Shown here one piece after another: positions 43,152 to 52,898 of a stretch of 64,000 nt of DNA (position 1 is its first letter; each line of letters begins with the position of its first letter). Made by a program: the position numbers and the translations under genes. The stretch comes from a bacterium SCSIO 12696. Its GTDB lineage: Bacteria; Pseudomonadota; Gammaproteobacteria; Pseudomonadales; Porticoccaceae. Under the pieces are notes generated by a model. That model was not told the origin of the DNA. It searched no databases and was given only the letters and a program-made list of their open reading frames with translations. The stretch covers positions 372,001 to 436,000 of the forward strand of contig CP073744.1 in assembly GCA_024397955.1 (NCBI GenBank), given 5' to 3'.

Positions 43152-45758
43152 ATGGCCAAGCGTGTTTACCTGTTTAACGAAGGCAGCAAGGACGATAAAG
43201 AGTTATTGGGCGGCAAAGGTGCCAACCTGTGCGAAATGACCAATCTTGGGCTGCCTGTTCCCTACGGTTTTGTGATTACCACACCCACTTGCCAGGAATT
43301 TTTTGATTCGGGCAATCAACTGCCGCCACAGCTGGATCAGGAATACCGTGTTGCCCTTGAGCTGGTGGAGCAAGAAATGGGTGCGCGCTTTGGTGACCCG
43401 GAAAACCCGCTGCTTTTCTCCGTGCGTTCCGGGGCGGCGATCTCCATGCCGGGGATGATGAACACCATCCTTAACCTTGGTCTGAACGACGATATCGCTG
43501 CCGGGTTGGCGAAAAAGACTGCCAACCCTCGCTTTGCCTACGACTGCTATCGGCGCTTTATCCAGATGTTTGGGGATGTGGTGTTGGGTGTCGATGGTGA
43601 AAAGTTTGAGCACGAAATCGAAGCCTACAAAAAGGCACACGGCAAAGCCCAGGATGTTGATATGACTGCCGAAGACTGGCAGGCCGTTATCAACACTTTC
43701 AAAACCCTGGTGGACTTCCCTCAGGACCCTTACGAACAACTGCGTCTTGCCATCGAAGCGGTGTTCCTGTCCTGGTATACCCCGAGGGCACAGGTTTACC
43801 GGGAAATGAACAACATTCCCGAATCCCTGGGTACGGCAGTCAACGTGCAAGCCATGGTGTTTGGCAACTTTGGGGATGACTCCGGCTCCGGGGTGGCCTT
43901 TACCCGCAATCCCTCCACTGGCGAAAAAGCGTTCTTTGGTGAATTCCTGTTTAATGCGGCGGGCGAAGATGTGGTCGCGGGTATTCGCACCCCAGAGCCT
44001 ATCGATGCGCTGAGGCAGCGCCTTCCAGACGTCTACGACGAGCTGTATCGCACCCAGGCTATGCTGGAACAACACTATCGCGATATGCAGGATATTGAAT
44101 TTACGGTTCAGCAAGGCCGTTTTTACATGCTGCAAACCCGCAGCGGTAAGCGCACTGGCCACGCCGCCATTGGCATGGCGGTGGATATGGTGAACGAAGG
44201 ATTAATCAGTGAAAAAGAAGCCTTGCTACGTGTGACCCCCGAACACGTGGAAGCTCTGTTGCACCCGATGCTGGATCCGGCGGCGAAAACCGAGCCGGTG
44301 GCCACTGGCCTGCCTGCCAGCCCCGGTGGGGCAACCGGTTGCGTGGTGTTTTCTGCGGACGAAGCGGTAGCGCGCAGCGGGGAAGGGCAGAAAGTGGTGT
44401 TGGTACGCCGTGAAACCACCCCGGAGGATATTCACGGCATGAAAGTGGCCGAGGGTATTCTCACTGAACTGGGCGGCATGACCTCTCACGCCGCTGTGGT
44501 TGCCCGGGGTATGGGGGTTTGTGCCATTACCGGCTGTGGCAGCCTGACTATCGATTACAGTGCGGGCACTGCCACGACAGAGAGCGGTGTGGTGATGCGT
44601 CGCGGTGATGTCATTACCCTGGATGGCTCCACCGGGGAGGTGATGCTGGGAGAGATTGCCAAAATGGAAGCCAGCGCCAGCGAAGATTTTCAGACCATAC
44701 TGGGCTGGGCTGATCGTTACCGCCGCTTGAAAGTACGGGCCAACGCCGAAACCCCGGAAGACGCGGCCAAGGCTCGTGAACTGGGTGCGCAAGGCATTGG
44801 CTTGTGCCGTACTGAGCATATGTTCTTTGCGGCTGATCGCATTGATGTGATGCGCGCCATGGTGCTGTCTGAAACCGTAGAAGAGCGCCGACAGCACTTG
44901 GCAAAACTCAAAGAGTTCCAGCAGGCGGACATGCTCGGCTTGTTCAAAGAAATGGCAGGGCTGCCGGTTACCATTCGCTTGCTTGATCCGCCATTGCACG
45001 AATTTTTGCCTCACGATGGCGATAGCCTTGAAGGACTGGTAGCCAGTACCGGCAAATCGGAACAACAGATAAAAGCCATTAGCCAGCGCTTGAGCGAAGT
45101 GAATCCCATGCTCGGCTTTCGCGGCTGCCGTTTGTCCGTGGTATTCCCGGAAATTACCGAAATGCAGATCGATGCAATTTTCTCTGCTGCCATCGAAGCG
45201 GCTGAAAAAGGCTATCGGCCGATGCCGGAAATTATGATTCCCCTGGTGGTGAATGTGCGGGAAATTCGCCTGGTAACAGATATTATCGATCAGCGCATTC
45301 GCCGCCTTTTGGACAAACAGCGTTTCTCCATCCCCTACAAAATTGGCACCATGATGGAAACACCACGGGCTTGCCTGGGCGCAAAACGCTTGGCGCCGGC
45401 GGTGGAATTTATGAGCTTCGGCACCAACGATTTAACCCAGATGACCTACGGATTTTCTCGGGATGATGCCGGTACCTTTATCCCCAGCTATCTGGATAAG
45501 AAGCTGATCGAACACGACCCGTTCGTGTCTCTGGACCAACGGGCGGTGGCCAAGTTAATGAAAATGGCGATCAGAGATTCCAAGCGTGCCAAGAAAGGCC
45601 TCAAATACGGTATTTGCGGGGAACACGGCGGCGACCCTATCTCGGTAAAATTCTGCCACAAGCTCGGTCTGGACTATGTATCTTGCAGCCCATTCCGGGT
45701 GCCTGTCGCCCGAATTGCCGCGGCCCAGGCCTGGGTGATGGAAGATGCGGACGGTTAA
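43152..45758 (+). CDS. ppdK: Pyruvate, phosphate dikinase
   Basis: Interconverts pyruvate, ATP and phosphate with PEP, AMP and pyrophosphate. The 868 residues have three domains: an N-terminal ATP-grasp (GGKGANLCEMTNLGLPVP, LFSVRSGAAISMPGMMNT), a swivelling phosphohistidine domain with GGMTSHAAVVARGMG (His near residue 451), and a C-terminal PEP-binding TIM barrel (GLCRTEHMFF, FGTNDLTQMTYGFSRDD, and CGEHGGDP with the catalytic cysteine). The presence of PPDK together with PPi-dependent metabolism is common in marine proteobacteria. No PPDK regulatory protein is next to it. Confidence 0.97.
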   Translation: MAKRVYLFNEGSKDDKELLGGKGANLCEMTNLGLPVPYGFVITTPTCQEFFDSGNQLPPQLDQEYRVALELVEQEMGARFGDPENPLLFSVRSGAAISMPGMMNTILNLGLNDDIAAGLAKKTANPRFAYDCYRRFIQMFGDVVLGVDGEKFEHEIEAYKKAHGKAQDVDMTAEDWQAVINTFKTLVDFPQDPYEQLRLAIEAVFLSWYTPRAQVYREMNNIPESLGTAVNVQAMVFGNFGDDSGSGVAFTRNPSTGEKAFFGEFLFNAAGEDVVAGIRTPEPIDALRQRLPDVYDELYRTQAMLEQHYRDMQDIEFTVQQGRFYMLQTRSGKRTGHAAIGMAVDMVNEGLISEKEALLRVTPEHVEALLHPMLDPAAKTEPVATGLPASPGGATGCVVFSADEAVARSGEGQKVVLVRRETTPEDIHGMKVAEGILTELGGMTSHAAVVARGMGVCAITGCGSLTIDYSAGTATTESGVVMRRGDVITLDGSTGEVMLGEIAKMEASASEDFQTILGWADRYRRLKVRANAETPEDAAKARELGAQGIGLCRTEHMFFAADRIDVMRAMVLSETVEERRQHLAKLKEFQQADMLGLFKEMAGLPVTIRLLDPPLHEFLPHDGDSLEGLVASTGKSEQQIKAISQRLSEVNPMLGFRGCRLSVVFPEITEMQIDAIFSAAIEAAEKGYRPMPEIMIPLVVNVREIRLVTDIIDQRIRRLLDKQRFSIPYKIGTMMETPRACLGAKRLAPAVEFMSFGTNDLTQMTYGFSRDDAGTFIPSYLDKKLIEHDPFVSLDQRAVAKLMKMAIRDSKRAKKGLKYGICGEHGGDPISVKFCHKLGLDYVSCSPFRVPVARIAAAQAWVMEDADG

Positions 45759-45760
45759 CG

Positions 45761-45973
45761 ATGGAACAGTTTGAACTGGAAGGCCGGGAGTTTGTGGAGC
45801 TTCATAACCTGTTAAAACTCACCGGCTTGGCTCACAGTGGCGGCACGGCAAAATTGCTGATTGCGGATGGATTGGTCACTGTGGATGGCGAGGTTGAATT
45901 GCGTAAGCGCTGTAAAATTCGCGCGGGGCAGGCGGTGACTTTTCAAGGGCAGACTGTGCAAGTGCAGGCCTGA
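45761..45973 (+). CDS. ybcJ: S4-domain RNA-binding protein (YbcJ-like)
   Basis: 70-residue single S4 domain: ELHNLLKLTGLAHSGGTAKLLIADGLVTVDGEVELRKRCKIRAGQ follows E. coli YbcJ throughout, a predicted RNA-binding protein. The frame is open further upstream inside ppdK, but the ATG at 45761, two bases after the ppdK stop, gives the family's normal N-terminus. Cotranscription with ppdK is likely. Function unproven. Confidence 0.9.
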   Translation: MEQFELEGREFVELHNLLKLTGLAHSGGTAKLLIADGLVTVDGEVELRKRCKIRAGQAVTFQGQTVQVQA

Positions 45974-46001
45974 GTAGGCAGATGTCGCGCGCCATAAAAG
46001 A

Positions 46002-46478
46002 TTACGACAACAGTTTGTCCTTGGCCTGATTGATTTTCGCGGCCAAATGGTCGTTGCCGCCGCGATCTGGGTGCAGCTTTTGAATCAACTTTTTGTGTGC
46101 GCGGACAATATCTTCTTTACTGGCGCCCGGCTCAAGGCCAAGGGTGTCCCAAGCTTCTTGCTCGGTCATATTGCCCTGCTGAGAAGTTGGCGTTGCCGGC
46201 CCTTGTTGGCTGTCGGCGCGGCGCCGCAAATTCAATAACGGCAGTATTCTTAATGCGAGCCCGAGCAATCCTTTGAACAGTGGCACCAAGCCAGCAACTG
46301 CCACTCCAAGCCAGTGCATTCGCCCGCTGACTGCAAGAATGACCAAAATGCCCAACACTCCCCAAAAACCGGACCACAGCAAAAAATTGCGGCGTTTTTC
46401 AGGGGGGCAAGCTTTGAGTTTTGACCACCAATACCAAGCGGCAAACAAGGCGGCAATAACAATAATCAGGCGGTGCAT
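46002..46478 (-). CDS. Membrane-anchored DnaJ-domain protein
   Basis: 158 residues: N-terminal helix (1-20), helices at about 33-52 and 55-80, a polar linker (about 88-105), and a C-terminal J domain with TEQEAWDTLGLEPGASKEDIVRAHKKLIQKLHPDRGGND, including HPD. C-terminal J domains on membrane anchors resemble the DjlA/Tim14-like group and would recruit DnaK at the membrane. It converges on the S4 gene. Confidence 0.88.
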   Translation of the reverse strand: MHRLIIVIAALFAAWYWWSKLKACPPEKRRNFLLWSGFWGVLGILVILAVSGRMHWLGVAVAGLVPLFKGLLGLALRILPLLNLRRRADSQQGPATPTSQQGNMTEQEAWDTLGLEPGASKEDIVRAHKKLIQKLHPDRGGNDHLAAKINQAKDKLLS

Positions 46479-46564
46479 TAGGCGGGCTTCAGTCAGTGTA
46501 AACAGGCCCTAGTGTATCGATGCATGAACAAAGAGGCCATACGCTCACCATTAAAACCTTAGCT

Positions 46565-47605
46565 TCAAAGGCAGACGCGATTACGCCCCTGCTGTTTGGC
46601 CCTGTACAAGGCTTCGTCAGCTTGTTTGATGAGTCTTGCGGCATCATCAAATTCATCGGCAGAAGCCGCGCCAATACTTACCGTCAGCTTTTGTGGGCAA
46701 CAGTGGTTGTTGGCAATGGCGCGACGAATTCGCTCTGCTGCTTTTTGGGCATCGGCAAGATTGGTGTTAGGTAACAGCACAGCAAATTCTTCGCCGCCAT
46801 AGCGGGCCAACAAGTCGCTGTCGCGAAAAACGGGCAGCATCAGGTTGGCCACGATTTCCAGAGCTTTATCACCTGCTTGGTGGCCGTAGTTATCATTGAC
46901 CTGCTTAAAATTATCCAGATCAAGCAGCAACAGTGACAAAGGGGTTGAGTAACGCTTGTGGCTGGCAAATTCCCGTTTTAACTCCTGATTGAATGCGCGC
47001 CTGTTGCGCAAGCCAGTCAGCTCGTCGCTTAAGCTCAACGCTTTTAACTCATTGTTAACTTGGGTGATGTCGCTGTGGTACTTCTGTAAAAGCTTGTTTT
47101 CGAACTCTTGCTTAACCAGAGAGCGGCGCATATCAAACAGGGAACCGACAAAGCGCGATAGAGCTTTAAGGCTGTCCTGTTGGGCTTGTGTCAGGGCTTT
47201 GGGTTGGTGGTCGAGCACGCACAAGGTGCCCAAAGCGTGTTGCTGTGGATTGAAAATAGGGACGCCAGCGTAAAAACGAATGTGCGGGGCTTTGGTAACT
47301 ACTTCCAAATCTTTAAAAACCGGGTGTTTGTGAGTGTCATTCACCACCATCATGTCGCGCTGTAAAATCACATGGGTGCAGATTCCCATTTCACGGGGGA
47401 CAGAATCCTGGTCGGTGCCGTACTTTGCTTTTAACCAGTTACGTTTCTTGTCGACCAGCACAACAGTGGACATCGAGGTTTTACAGACTTGTGCGGCCAC
47501 CTGCACAATATCGTCGTACTCCTGCTCGGGAAGTGTATCTAGCAGCTGATACTCTGCCAGCGCTTTGATACGTGCTTCTTCGTTTTCGGGAATAGGGTAG
47601 TTCAT
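46565..47605 (-). CDS. GAF-GGDEF diguanylate cyclase
   Basis: 346 residues. The N-terminal GAF domain (about 25-165; RIKALAEYQLLDTLPEQEYD, VDKKRNWLKAKYG, MMVNDTHKHPVF) is of the type found with FDQ-like sensor cyclases. A short coiled coil (about 170-190) leads to the GGDEF domain with LLLLDLDNFKQVNDNYGHQAGD and an active-site GGEEF in LLARYGGEEFAVLLP. The inhibitory-site RxxD (RDSD) sits five residues before GGEEF, so product inhibition by c-di-GMP is expected. Divergent from the AbgT gene. Confidence 0.93.
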   Translation of the reverse strand: MNYPIPENEEARIKALAEYQLLDTLPEQEYDDIVQVAAQVCKTSMSTVVLVDKKRNWLKAKYGTDQDSVPREMGICTHVILQRDMMVVNDTHKHPVFKDLEVVTKAPHIRFYAGVPIFNPQQHALGTLCVLDHQPKALTQAQQDSLKALSRFVGSLFDMRRSLVKQEFENKLLQKYHSDITQVNNELKALSLSDELTGLRNRRAFNQELKREFASHKRYSTPLSLLLLDLDNFKQVNDNYGHQAGDKALEIVANLMLPVFRDSDLLARYGGEEFAVLLPNTNLADAQKAAERIRRAIANNHCCPQKLTVSIGAASADEFDDAARLIKQADEALYRAKQQGRNRVCL

Positions 47606-47848
47606 TGAAAAATCGATACAGGTAGCTTGGCTCCCACTATAGTCAATTTTTTGACGAAATAATTCCCAGAGTCTTTATATTTGTTCTAAATGTCATTCAA
47701 AAGTATTAGTTTTAGGCGGCTTAATCCTTTTAAATCGATACAAACTCCAGATTCGTAGGTATTTATGTCTAGTGTGAACGGGCCTTAATAAGCCTTATTA
47801 TCTGTTTTTGTGTTTTGCCCGTGGGCTGTGACTGGATGGAGCGAGTAA

Positions 47849-49444
47849 GTGAATACCAATAATAATGTTGAATACGACGAGGGGACTCCAAAGGGTGGCT
47901 GGTTTGCCCGTTTCTTAGGTGTGGTGGAATGGCTGGGCAACTTATTGCCTCACCCGGTCAGCCTGTTTGCTTTGTTTACCCTGTTTATCTACCTGCTTAG
48001 CGGTTTGCTGGGGTATCTGGAGGTGTCGGTGGCTGACCCACGCCCGGTGGGAGCAGCAGGGCGTGAAGCGGATGGTGTGATTGAGGTGATCTCCCTGGTT
48101 AACGCCGAGGGCTTGCAACGCATCATGGCCGGGCTGGTCACTAACTTCACCGGGTTTGCGCCACTGGGTACGGTACTGGTGGCATTGTTGGGGGTTTCTG
48201 TGGCCGAGCACTCTGGGCTGTTGTCCGCCTTAATGCGGGGCATGGTGGTCAATGCCTCACGCCGCACGGTAACGGTGTTAGTGGTGTTCGCGGGTATTAT
48301 CTCCAATACCGCCTCTGAATTGGGCTATGTAGTGCTGATCCCGCTGGCGGCAATGATCTTCCACTCCTTGGGCCGTCATCCATTGGCGGGTTTGGCTGCC
48401 GCCTTTGCCGGGGTATCCGGTGGCTACAGCGCTAATCTGTTGCTGGGCACCATCGACCCACTGCTGTCGGGCATTACCGAAGCCGCCGCCCATATGATCG
48501 ACCCCAACTATGTAGTTGGCCCGGAAATGAACTGGTTCTTTATGATTATCAGTACCTTTCTGATTACCGGCCTGGGTGCGTTTGTGACGGAGAAAATTGT
48601 CGAGCCGCGGCTGGGTACCTATAACGCCAGTGAAGCGTCGATCAATCTGGGTGAACAGAAGGTTGAATCCCTGACTGTTCAAGAGAAGAGGGGCCTGAAG
48701 GCGGCAGGTGTCACCTTCTTGGTTATATGCGCTTTGTTGGCACTATCCATCGTGCCGGAGAACGGAATTTTGCGTCACCCGGAAACTGGCGCAGTGGCTG
48801 GGTCGCCTTTCCTCAAGGGCATTGTGGTGATGATTTTTGTGGTATTCGCGCTGCCAGGTTTTGCCTACGGTAAGGTTGCAGGCACCATGAAAAACGACCG
48901 CGATGTCATCGACGCCATGGCGAAAAGCATGGGCAGCCTCAAGCTCTATATCGTGCTGGTATTTTTCGCCGCTCAGTTTGTAGCCTTCTTCAAATGGACT
49001 AATCTCGGCACCGTATTGGCAGTAAAAGGCGCCGCAGCTTTACAGGCCATGGGCCTGGACGGCCCGGAAGTGTTTATCTTTTTTATTCTGATGTGCGCCA
49101 TGGTCAACCTGTCCCTGGGCAGCGCCTCAGCGCAATGGGCGGTTACCGCACCGATCTTTGTGCCCATGCTAATGCTGGTAGGCTTTGCCCCGGAAACCAT
49201 TCAGGCGGCGTACCGGATTGGTGACTCGGTGACCAATATCATCACCCCCATGATGAGCTACTTTGGCCTGATCCTGGCCATTGCTACTCAATACAAAAAG
49301 AATCTGGGTATGGGTACCTTGATTGCTACTATGCTGCCGTACTCCATGGTGTTCTTTGTGGGCTGGACGATTTTGTTTTACCTGTGGGTCTTTGTGCTGG
49401 GAATGCCGGTAGGGCCGGGGGCGGAGACTTATTATCAGCCTTGA
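47849..49444 (+). CDS. AbgT family transporter
   Basis: Inner-membrane carrier of 531 residues. Family members import p-aminobenzoyl-glutamate (E. coli AbgT) or export sulfonamides (MtrF-type). WLGNLLPHPVSLFALFTLFIYLLSG at the start, GIISNTASELGYVVLIPLAAMIF, GVSGGYSANLLLGTIDPLLSGITEAAA, and SASAQWAVTAPIFVPMLM with GDSVTNIITPMMSYFGL near the C-terminus are family hallmarks. Start codon GTG. The substrate cannot be told from the sequence; no abgAB hydrolase genes are present. Confidence 0.93.
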   Translation: MNTNNNVEYDEGTPKGGWFARFLGVVEWLGNLLPHPVSLFALFTLFIYLLSGLLGYLEVSVADPRPVGAAGREADGVIEVISLVNAEGLQRIMAGLVTNFTGFAPLGTVLVALLGVSVAEHSGLLSALMRGMVVNASRRTVTVLVVFAGIISNTASELGYVVLIPLAAMIFHSLGRHPLAGLAAAFAGVSGGYSANLLLGTIDPLLSGITEAAAHMIDPNYVVGPEMNWFFMIISTFLITGLGAFVTEKIVEPRLGTYNASEASINLGEQKVESLTVQEKRGLKAAGVTFLVICALLALSIVPENGILRHPETGAVAGSPFLKGIVVMIFVVFALPGFAYGKVAGTMKNDRDVIDAMAKSMGSLKLYIVLVFFAAQFVAFFKWTNLGTVLAVKGAAALQAMGLDGPEVFIFFILMCAMVNLSLGSASAQWAVTAPIFVPMLMLVGFAPETIQAAYRIGDSVTNIITPMMSYFGLILAIATQYKKNLGMGTLIATMLPYSMVFFVGWTILFYLWVFVLGMPVGPGAETYYQP

Positions 49445-49491
49445 GGAACCTTCCCATTATTAATGGCTGTCTAAATATCAAGGAGTGAGAA

Positions 49492-49887
49492 GTGCACTTT
49501 GCATGTGGTTTTGAAACGTCAAAGTTTGATGTTACTAAAGAGCAAAAAAATCCGATAAATCCAATTTATGGGGAGTCGTTGCTCCTTTGGTTAAAAGATC
49601 GGTTATTGAGTCAATTAGAAATAACGGTGCCTGAAGCAGAGGATTGGGGTTGGTACAGCTATGTAAACTGGAAAGGTCGTCAATACATGCTTGGTGCATC
49701 AGCATATTTTGATGAAGGAGATGATCCAAACGAAGAAGTTAGTTGGATCTTTCAATTAACTAAGGAGCGCTCACTGAAAGAAGTGCTTTTATTTCAAGAA
49801 AAGATGAAAGCAGATGATGAGTGTTTAATATTTTTTACATCTATCTTCAATGAAGATTCTGATTTTCACAATATAGTCCGTGTGTAA
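49492..49887 (+). CDS. Orphan AT-rich hypothetical protein (131 aa)
   Basis: I do not recognise this family. The acidic soluble protein starts at GTG 49492 (MHFACGFETSKFD) with AAGGAG 11 bases upstream. NPIYGESLLLWLKDRL, DWGWYSYVNWKGRQYMLGASAYF and SWIFQLTKERS suggest a compact alpha/beta fold. Coding is AT-rich compared with AbgT and AcnB on both sides, a sign of transfer. It is followed by a terminator shared with acnB. Cassette or immunity-type origin is possible but not shown. Confidence 0.65.
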   Translation: MHFACGFETSKFDVTKEQKNPINPIYGESLLLWLKDRLLSQLEITVPEAEDWGWYSYVNWKGRQYMLGASAYFDEGDDPNEEVSWIFQLTKERSLKEVLLFQEKMKADDECLIFFTSIFNEDSDFHNIVRV

Positions 49888-49940
49888 AGAAACTCAATAG
49901 AGTTCAAGAAATTTATCATTACATCAGAATGACAAAGTAA

Positions 49941-49970
49941 AAAGCCCCGACAGTAACCTGCCGGGGCTTT
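49941..49970. terminator. Bidirectional terminator between orphan gene and acnB
   Basis: Stem AAAGCCCCG / CGGGGCTTT with a one-base mismatch and a further CAG/CTG step, flanked by A's and T's. It lies between convergent genes. Confidence 0.85.
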
Positions 49971-50012
49971 CGTCTTTTAACGTCTCACGTTTTACATCTC
50001 TCGTCTCACGTA

Positions 50013-52628
50013 TTACGCCACTTCCACAATCTGCTCCGCAGCAATCAACTTACCTTCTTCAGCGCCTTTCTGGAACGACTCAATCTGGTCGAAGTTCATA
50101 TAGCGGTAAATGTCGTCCGCCATGGAGTCGATATCACCGGCGTATTGCAGGTATTCCTCCGGGGTGGGCAGTTTGCCCAGTACCGCACCGATGGCCGCCA
50201 GTTCCGCTGAGGTCAGGTACACGTTGGCACCGTCGCCCAAACGGTTCGGGAAGTTGCGGGTGGAGGTGGACAGTACCGTGCTGTTGGGGGCTACTCGGGC
50301 TTGGTTGCCCATACACAGGGAGCAGCCGGGCATTTCCATACGGGCGCCGGAGCGGCCGAAGATGTTGTAGTAGCCTTCTTCCATCAGGGTGTGCTCATCC
50401 ATCTTGGTAGGGGGCGACAGCCACAGGCGGGTGGAAATACCGCCACCGGCATGTTGTTCCAGCAGTTTGCCGGCAGCGCGGAAGTGACCGATATTGGTCA
50501 TGCAGGAGCCGATAAACACTTCGTCCACTTTGTCGCCAGCAACTTCGCTGAGCAGGCGGGCGTCGTCTGGATCGTTGGGGGCGCAGACGATGGGTTCTTT
50601 AACTTCGTTGAGGTCAATTTCGATCACCGCCGCGTATTCCGCGTCGGCGTCTGCTTCCATCAGGCTGGGGTTGGCCAGCCAGTCTTCCATTTTGCGAACC
50701 CGGCGTTCCAGGGTGCGCACATCGCCGTAGCCTTCGGCAATCATCCAGCGCATCAGGGTGACGTTGGAACGCAGGTATTCGGCCACTTCTTCCACGTTCT
50801 GCTTAATGGTACAGCCGGCGGCAGAGCGTTCTGCAGAGGCGTCAGACAGTTCAAATGCCTGCTCCACAGTAAGACCATTCAGGCCTTCAATTTCCAGAAT
50901 GCGGCCGGAGAAGAAGTTCTTTTTGCCTTTCTTCTCCACCGTCAGCAGGCCCTGCTGAATGGCGTAATAGGGGATGGCGTGCACCAGATCGCGCAGGGTA
51001 ATGCCCGGTTGCATTTCGCCTTTAAAGCGCACCAGTACCGATTCCGGCATATCCAGTGGCATTACGCCTGTGGCGGCGGCAAAGGCCACCAGACCAGAAC
51101 CAGCAGGGAAGGAAATGCCCATGGGGAAGCGGGTGTGGGAGTCACCGCCAGTTCCTACGGTGTCCGGCAGCAACATGCGGTTTAGCCAGCTGTGGATAAT
51201 GCCGTCGCCGGGGCGCAGGGACACACCGCCGCGGTTCATAATAAAGTCTGGCAGGCTGTGTTGGGTGTCGATATCCACGGGCTTGGGGTAGGCAGCGGTG
51301 TGGCAGAACGACTGCATGGTGAGATCTGCGGAAAAACCCAGGCAGGCCAGGTCTTTCAGCTCGTCACGGGTCATCGGGCCAGTGGTGTCCTGGGAGCCCA
51401 CAGTGGTCATTTTCGGCTCGCAGTAGGTGCCTGGGCGGATGCCTTCAACACCACAGGCTTTGCCCACCATTTTTTGCGCCAGGGTAAAGCCCTTGCCGCT
51501 GTCGGCGGGGGCGGTGGGTTTGCGGAACAGGTCGGATTCCGGCAAGCCCAGAGATTCGCGGGCGCGAGCGGTCAGGCCACGGCCAATAATCAGATTGATA
51601 CGGCCGCCGGCTTGTACTTCGTCCAGCAGCACGTCGGATTTGAGTTCAAACTCAGACAGTACTTCGCCGCTTTCGGAAAGGATTTTTCCGTCGTAGGGGC
51701 GAATTTCGATCACGTCGCCCATGCTCAGTTTTTCTACGGGTGCCTCAAACACCAGTGCGCCGGCGTCTTCCATGGTGTTGTAGAAAATCGGTGCCACTTT
51801 GCCACCGATGCAGATGCCGCCGCCTTTTTTGTTGGGTACGCCGGGCAGTTCGTCACCGAAGAACCACAGCACCGAGTTGGTGGCGGATTTACGGGAAGAA
51901 CCGGTGCCCACCACGTCGCCCACAAAGGCAACCTGGTGGCCTTTGGCCTGAACCTCGGCCACTTGCTGCATGGGGCCGGTGACACCGTGTTCTTCAGGAG
52001 TCAGGCCGTCGCGGGTCATTTTGAACATGGCGCGGGCGTGCAGGGGAATGTCCGGGCGGCTCCAGGCGTCTGGGGCAGGGGACAGGTCATCGGTGTTGAT
52101 TTCACCGGTGACTTTAAAGATGGCAACCTTGATGCTTTCAGGTACTTTGTCCTGGCTGGTAAACCACTCGGCGTCTGCCCAGCTTTGCATCACCGCTTTG
52201 GCGTTTTCGTTACCCTTACTGGCTTTTTCTTCCACATCGTGGAAGGCGTCAAACATCAGCAGAGTCTTTTTCAGTTGGGTGGCGGCCAGTTCACCGAGAT
52301 CGGCGCTGTCTAGCAGTTCCACCAGGGTAGAGATGTTGTAGCCACCCAACATCATACCCAGCAGTTCAACCGCTTTGGCACTGTCGATCAGTGGCGAAGT
52401 GGCTTCGCCTTTGGCAATGGCAGACAGGAACCCGGCTTTTACGTAAGCGGCTTCGTCAACACCGGGAGGAACGCGATTGGTAATCAGGTCTACCAAAAAC
52501 GCTTCTTCACCCGCCGGAGGGTTTTTCAGCAGCTCGACCAGGTCGGCAACCTGTTCCGGGCTGAGGGGTTTGGCGGGAATATTGAGAGCGGCACGTTCAG
52601 CGGCATGTTGGCGATAGGCTTCAAGCAC
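50013..52628 (-). CDS. acnB: Aconitate hydratase B
   Basis: TCA-cycle [4Fe-4S] enzyme isomerising citrate and isocitrate; apo-AcnB can bind mRNA. The domain order is that of AcnB: N-terminal HEAT-like domain (about 1-160), swivel domain, then the cluster domain with GSCMTNIGHFRAAG and GCSLCMGNQARV, which hold the three cluster cysteines. The open frame extends 26 codons further, but the family N-terminus (VLEAYRQHAAERAA) begins at a GTG at 52628 with AAGAGGAAG upstream, giving 871 residues. The upstream ATG at 52706 is therefore unlikely. Confidence 0.96.
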   Translation of the reverse strand: MLEAYRQHAAERAALNIPAKPLSPEQVADLVELLKNPPAGEEAFLVDLITNRVPPGVDEAAYVKAGFLSAIAKGEATSPLIDSAKAVELLGMMLGGYNISTLVELLDSADLGELAATQLKKTLLMFDAFHDVEEKASKGNENAKAVMQSWADAEWFTSQDKVPESIKVAIFKVTGEINTDDLSPAPDAWSRPDIPLHARAMFKMTRDGLTPEEHGVTGPMQQVAEVQAKGHQVAFVGDVVGTGSSRKSATNSVLWFFGDELPGVPNKKGGGICIGGKVAPIFYNTMEDAGALVFEAPVEKLSMGDVIEIRPYDGKILSESGEVLSEFELKSDVLLDEVQAGGRINLIIGRGLTARARESLGLPESDLFRKPTAPADSGKGFTLAQKMVGKACGVEGIRPGTYCEPKMTTVGSQDTTGPMTRDELKDLACLGFSADLTMQSFCHTAAYPKPVDIDTQHSLPDFIMNRGGVSLRPGDGIIHSWLNRMLLPDTVGTGGDSHTRFPMGISFPAGSGLVAFAAATGVMPLDMPESVLVRFKGEMQPGITLRDLVHAIPYYAIQQGLLTVEKKGKKNFFSGRILEIEGLNGLTVEQAFELSDASAERSAAGCTIKQNVEEVAEYLRSNVTLMRWMIAEGYGDVRTLERRVRKMEDWLANPSLMEADADAEYAAVIEIDLNEVKEPIVCAPNDPDDARLLSEVAGDKVDEVFIGSCMTNIGHFRAAGKLLEQHAGGGISTRLWLSPPTKMDEHTLMEEGYYNIFGRSGARMEMPGCSLCMGNQARVAPNSTVLSTSTRNFPNRLGDGANVYLTSAELAAIGAVLGKLPTPEEYLQYAGDIDSMADDIYRYMNFDQIESFQKGAEEGKLIAAEQIVEVA

Positions 52629-52761
52629 TGGGACTTCCTCTTGGTGATGTGGATATTCGCTATCCCGCAATACACAAGCTATCGGGGATTTTCTGAGTGG
52701 TCGCAAATAGTACTAAAAACTGCCTTTTGATAACAGGGTAATTAGCCAAAGGTACGGCAGA

Positions 52762-52778
52762 TATAGATTGTATCTATA
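52762..52778. promoter_or_regulatory. 17-bp palindrome in the acnB-GST intergenic region
   Basis: TATAGAT-TGT-ATCTATA is a perfect inverted repeat located between the divergent acnB and GST genes. It could be an operator; no protein can be assigned. Confidence 0.3.
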
Positions 52779-52898
52779 CTCTTTGGGTAGCGCGTGTTTG
52801 CTGCGTTGCCAATCAACACAGCAGTCTCAGGAATTTATCCATTGGCCCGTGGTCAACCAGTGCAATAACAACCCATGATAACTGCGAGGATAGAACCC

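Noticed and set aside
52629..52706. N-terminal extension of AcnB by 26 residues
   Set aside because: The family N-terminus begins at the GTG at 52628, which has AAGAGGAAG upstream; the extension has no family similarity.
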